A DNA stretch of 64,000 nucleotides, from the NCBI RefSeq assembly GCF_030269925.1, contig NC_085116.1, forward strand, positions 5,146,001 to 5,210,000, in the 5' to 3' direction. The notes under the pieces were generated by a model. It did no database searches. It had not been told where the DNA came from and was given only the letters and a program-made list of their open reading frames with translations. Of the stretch, positions 59,610 through 64,000 are shown one piece after another (positions within the stretch are counted from its first letter, which is position 1; every line of letters begins with the position of its first letter). Origin of the DNA: Bombyx mori. Its lineage: Eukaryota > Arthropoda > Insecta > Lepidoptera > Bombycidae. The translations under genes were made by a program, and so were the position numbers.

Positions 59610-61139
59610 CATCGTCAATGGCAGATACATTTTATTCAGTGGATAATGGAGCTGAGGGCTGTATAATTACCTACGTTTAATCTTACCCCTATATTTATTT
59701 ATGTTTTATAATGCAAGCGCCTCAGTAAAACGAAAAATGGTGCGCGTGCAACTTGGGGCACTTGAAAGAAGTGAAACTTCTTTTACGATGTGTAGTATGG
59801 TGGTTTTCTTCATTTTTCATACTTAAATCTAATTTCTCTTGTAATAGGTATTGTTGTGTATAAGGGAAACGACCTCTTCATCATTTATATATATTTTAAA
59901 TTGTAAATAGAAAGACAAATATTTTTTTAATCCTGCAATAAAAATAAAATATAAGATAGTTAATATGTTACTGCCATCCACAGTAGCAATGAGAATTTAA
60001 TAACATTTAATAACAAGCCATCTAGTGGCCGACGCCCGTAAACGGAATGTTTATAAGGGAAACGACCTAGCTCGCTTTCTCCCTCTCTCCAAGGTCGAGT
60101 ACTTTGCAAGACGCTCTGTCTATTTTCTCACTCTCGCTCATCCTAAATCGTATATTTTCCCTCTAGCCGTAACGAATCTGTCACGAATTGAATTTTACTC
60201 TCAAAGTGTCTAAAGAAGTTTCACTTCAAAAAAGAGACAAGTTCGGGAAAGTGTCCTAAAATTAGTGACTCATTTATATATAAAATTAGTGACTTATTGA
60301 AGTGAAACTTCTTTATCGGCGTTGGAAAAAAATTTACCGTCACATTTTTCGGTTACGCGTCACATTTTTCCGTTACGCGCCATCTTTTTCTTGCCCCTAC
60401 CACGGTTGGTTCAGACGAAGAGTACTTTCACTTTCTCCAACGGAGTAGGGATAGCATTAATGTTTCACTTCTTACGTGTGTACACTAGTACACGCACACA
60501 TTTTTTTATATATGAATATGCTCGAATAAAATTTGAGAATATACAGAGAGGAAAAAGGATAACTTCATGTTTCAGTGCTTGAGTCAAATAGTTTTGGAAT
60601 GGGCTCCTGATCCAATAAAGAAATAAATAATCCAAATAATTATGTATATTTTCCTATCAATCGTAAGGGTGGAATTTGAAAAAATAAAGCGTTTAGAAAA
60701 GCGCTTAAATTTTCTCGCTTAACTCTTGTTTAATCTGATGTAATCTGATAAGTACCTATAATAATTCTAGAATTAGATCCACCCGTTTTAGCATTTATAT
60801 CTGTTAAAAAGAAATAAAAAACACGCAAATGTTAAAGGCGGTATATACTCGTATAATGTAACCCATATGAAAGATATCCTTTTGGATCTAACAAGGTCGA
60901 AATATATCCGTTCTATTTATAATACAAAAAAAAACAACTTTAGTACATGATAGAATTTTACCACGGATTAGCAAACGCACATAATATGAGGCTTAGAAAT
61001 AGTGTCCGACAAAATTTTGCAATATAGCTAAACACGCAACTGCAAACAAGGTATTGGGAAATTCGGTTGAAGTACATTATTTAATTTCAATGGTAATAAG
61101 TGCAATGATATATGTCACAACGATGACACGACTGGTCAG
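59610..61139. other. Non-coding region with a thrice-repeated palindromic 13-mer
   Basis: gaagtgaaacttc occurs at 59769-59781 and 60299-60311, and its inverse gaagtttcacttc at 60215-60227. The 60330-60480 segment (repeated 'cgtcacatttttc' blocks) looks like transposon DNA, but I cannot assign it. Open frames here have no family resemblance. Confidence 0.45.
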
Positions 61140-61290
61140 TTAACTGGTTAGCTGGTCGCCCAACGATGCTATGACTCTCTGGTGAAAAGAGGGCGTCCTA
61201 AAAAGACTTTGATGAACTATATGAAAGAGGACATGCAAGAGAAGGATATGAGTGTAGTAAGAAAAAGAAGAAATGCTGCACCGAACCCAC
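61140..61290 (+). mobile_element. LINE relic, C-terminal reverse-transcriptase fragment
   Basis: The plus-strand frame reads KRGRPKKTLMNYMKEDMQEK, matching the 'GRGRPKKTW.e.v..Dm' block of the LINE family at 17205 and 53005. Short and degraded. Confidence 0.55.
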
Positions 61291-62481
61291 ATATTTCTCG
61301 AAAACGATCACAAGACTGGTCAGCCATGGATCAGGGAAATATTCAAAAATTCGCATGGTAAAAACAATGATAGAAAGCTGCTTGTGAAGCTAAAGCTTTT
61401 AAAAGCTTTCGTGGAAGATGTAAAAGAGTGTGCTCTCGAGAATTTTAGTAGCCTTCTCTGATGTCGTTTTTGTTAAAGTTATAACGGAGTAGTGAAGAAT
61501 AAATTTTAATACATGTAGAAATAGTTTTAATCTATCTAAATCTGGGATTTTAAAGTTCAATGATTTTAGGAGGGATAGAGAGGGAAATATTATGTTTCAA
61601 TCTCAAAAAGCAAGCTTTATTTAGCATTTGGGTGACACATGCGAAGATAAAATTAATAAAAAATATGATTAACTAAAATGATTTAAAACAGCCTCCGACT
61701 AGATTTACTAGATATTATTTTTATGACTCGCAAAATAATAAGTTAAGGTCCCCGCCATATTTCTTCGAGCTAAATGTACGGTACAATAACGGTACAATGG
61801 CGACAAACTATCGTGGGCCGTAAATCGATTCATTGCGTTTAATTTCTGTACACTTAGATTTGTATTTTTACTGCTGGAGCGTGTGAGCCCTCAATCGCCG
61901 ATACCACCATCCCAAATATTCCTTCCGCGAAGTTAATTTACATTCAAGGAGGGTATTCCAATGCAAAGAAATTTGCCTGTCTCAGAGTCAAAATTAAAAT
62001 CGCTGACTACAGTGGGCTTCATTTCAGGTGGCCTGAGAAATACACATCATATGATTCTAATATGTAGCATCTTTCGTTTTAGTAATAGTAATATAGACTA
62101 CAAGGACACGAAGGAATAGTTTAGTTGCTAAAGACTTGTTCTGGTCGTGCTAGTAATATTTTGTAATGCTGAGCTTGTATCGCGAAAAGGTTATATTTAG
62201 TAGGATTAGTTGAAGCCAACTAACTTTAAAATATGCTCGTTCTGTATAAAGAATGACGAAAAATAGCTGTTATAAACGCAACACAACAAAATTACCCACA
62301 TCAAACAATCTTAATACATTTTTACTACAAAAATAAATCGTTTAAAAATAACGTTTAAAAAGCCATATTTTAATTGTAATCTACATTTTAATTCGTGTAT
62401 TTCTAACAATATAATCTGCTATACTTCTGCTAAAACTAAAAGTCACAACAAATTACATCATAATAATAAACATCTGACATT
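61291..62481. other. Intergenic / 3' flank of the odorant receptor
   Basis: No exon or repeat recognised; A-rich and T-rich tracts only. Confidence 0.4.
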
Positions 62482-63125
62482 TTAAAATTTAACTACAGTT
62501 ACAAATTTATACATGGCCTGCAGAGTTGTGGCAAAGGTGTTCATGTTCACAGGTACTATGTCAGCTGCCAACAATTCGACCGGCCTTTGAGCCTGATGGA
62601 GCATCACATAAATCATCTTCATTTCCCTCAAAGCGAAATTCTCCCATCCACAGCAATAAATCGCTGTTTCAAATGCTTCAGACGCATTGACTAGTTTCTG
62701 GCACAGAAAGCAGTAAAGGAAGAATAACATAAAACAAAAAACGAATATCGGAATGAATTTAAACCATTCGAGAATGGGTAAATACAATATTAAAAGAATA
62801 GTTAGTGCGTTTGAACCGAAATTGACCCCCAGTGGAACGCTGTACAATGATTTGTAATTGTCTACAACTGATAAAGTCAAAGAATGGCGTTTGACTAAAA
62901 TTGGCAACGTTTCTTTCACATATGCCTGATGTTCTTCTAAATTCTCATAATTATTTAGAGCCATTATCTCGTCGGCCAAAATCTGAAACATCACGGCCGT
63001 GTGTGCTATAAAACACAGAAGTAGAGCTTGAAAGTTTAAGACAACCGTCATTATTGAGAATTCTTGCATGCAGAGAATAGTCAAGCATAGTTCTCGATTT
63101 GGGGAGACGGTCAATGGTTCCATTC
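62482..63125 (-). CDS. Odorant receptor, C-terminal exon(s) only (partial)
   Basis: Seven-transmembrane insect odorant receptor, a ligand-gated channel subunit working with Orco in olfactory neuron membranes. About 213 residues are visible, ending at taa 62482-62484; the acceptor AG is at 63127-63126, so the exon starts at 63125 in phase 2. Long hydrophobic segments (around VLNFQALLLCFIAHTAVMF and LTILLILYLPI followed by IPIFVFCFMLFFLYCFLC) are membrane helices. The C-terminal signature is intact: AIYCCGWE, then KMIYVMLHQAQRP, then PVNMNTFATTLQAMYKF. The usual length is ~400 residues, so the N-terminal half must lie upstream. I see no such exon between 63126 and 64000, so it lies beyond the window or has been lost. 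Carrying the whole C-terminal half on one uninterrupted exon is somewhat unusual for lepidopteran receptors. Confidence 0.85.
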
Positions 63126-63794
63126 CTGAAATAATAAAAGTTTTACATTTTTATTAATTTAGTTTCATGCTCCAGACCATACCTGGACAGATTATACCTG
63201 GAACTAGACCAGGAAAACGCTAAGAAAAAGATGAAAATGTTTATGGACCAAACTACTTTATTAAAGATATATAATACAAATACGAATTAAATATCTAAGC
63301 CATTCTCTATCAGTCGTCCAAGGGTTGGTGTAGTAGAGAGTACATTGCTTCTTGAGAAAATTATTTAACACTAACACCATACATATAAAAATCATCAAGT
63401 TATTGAGAATCATAACTTATTTTGAATAGTGCAGATTCTTCTATTGTAAGTACCCCAAATTAATTGTTAAATGTGTTTGTTATTAGAGCCTCCCTAATAC
63501 CACATATTTAGCCTACTGATAATTTCCAACCTGTGGGTTGTGAGCTCATTCACCTATCTAAAGAATAAAGAAGTAATTAATCAAAGGACGTTAAAAAATT
63601 TAAATACCCGATTTCTTTTATGAAAAATGTACAGACTATAAAATTAAAATCCGATATTTATAAACATCACAAAGTAGCTCTCCACGATATGCCAAGATAC
63701 TTTTTTAGCCCCTGTAATGGCAGACCCTGGACGTCAGCAATGATAGAAACTGTTAACCGTTTAATATTGTCCACAAGTCTCGTTTGAAGGAGGA
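63126..63794. other. Intron or upstream flank of the odorant receptor; Bm1 fragment
   Basis: A ~45-bp Bm1 remnant (tgggttgtgagctcattcac) lies at about 63525-63570. No N-terminal receptor exon recognised. Confidence 0.45.
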
Positions 63795-64000
63795 CATGTC
63801 ATAGCGCTCAGCTCGTACACTAAGCTTTTTAGGACATATCATGCGATCTCTAAGGCATAGTCTGGAAAAGGTTCTCATTCTTGGTCAATCAGACAAGTGG
63901 AGCGGAAACGAGTCAAAATTAGGGCACCACCAAGATGATCGGGCACTATGAGGAGGACAGTTAGGGGCAGCATCCAATTCTTACATACAGAAATTACATG
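63795..64000 (+). mobile_element. LINE relic (reverse-transcriptase C-terminus), running to the window end
   Basis: The plus-strand frame reads LGHIMRS, RHSLEKVLILGQ, then a degraded arm corresponding to 'GHIMR...sLEK.lmlG...G.R.rG.P..RW.D' of LINE polyproteins. Stops and mismatches show decay. Confidence 0.65.

Overview
This window comes from a moth genome, very probably Bombyx (B. mori or a close relative). The DNA is AT-rich and eukaryotic, with short exons, GT-AG introns and long non-coding stretches. It carries more than twenty copies or fragments of the silkworm SINE Bm1, some with the tRNA-like head intact. Most coding sequence lies in spliced exons, which I joined by matching splice sites, reading phase and protein family.

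Layout. Positions 1-28833 hold no gene I can support. The stretch is intergenic or the long first intron of laccase 2, and it is filled with Bm1, Helitron-like elements, LINE relics, a MITE and a TSD-flanked short retroposon family. Positions 28834-36448 (+) carry laccase 2 (Lac2), the cuticle-tanning multicopper oxidase: four shared exons followed by two alternative 3' terminal exon sets (A 31980-33275, B 34716-36448). Positions 39824-43985 (+) carry a complete five-exon secreted S1 serine protease. Positions 44411-58333 (-) carry a nine-exon, 594-residue multicopper-oxidase relative that has lost most of its copper ligands and best fits the insect family MCORP. Its introns hold many Bm1 copies, a solo LTR and LINE debris. 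Positions 58617-59609 hold a tandem duplication just upstream of that gene, one copy of which is split by a retroposon. Positions 62482-63125 (-) hold the C-terminal half of an odorant receptor.

Biology. Lac2 oxidises catechols to quinones in cuticle sclerotisation and pigmentation. The neighbouring MCORP-like protein has the same fold and four matching consecutive intron phases, but cannot assemble the usual type 1/type 2/type 3 copper centre, so it is probably a non-enzymatic secreted protein. The two MCO genes converge, with the protease between them. The protease and MCORP are tail to tail with 425 bp between stop codons. The strongest observations are the copper-ligand loss, the duplicated Lac2 3' exon sets, and several insertions with clear target-site duplications. 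I found no CRISPR, operon or other prokaryotic-type system and no candidate for an entirely new system.
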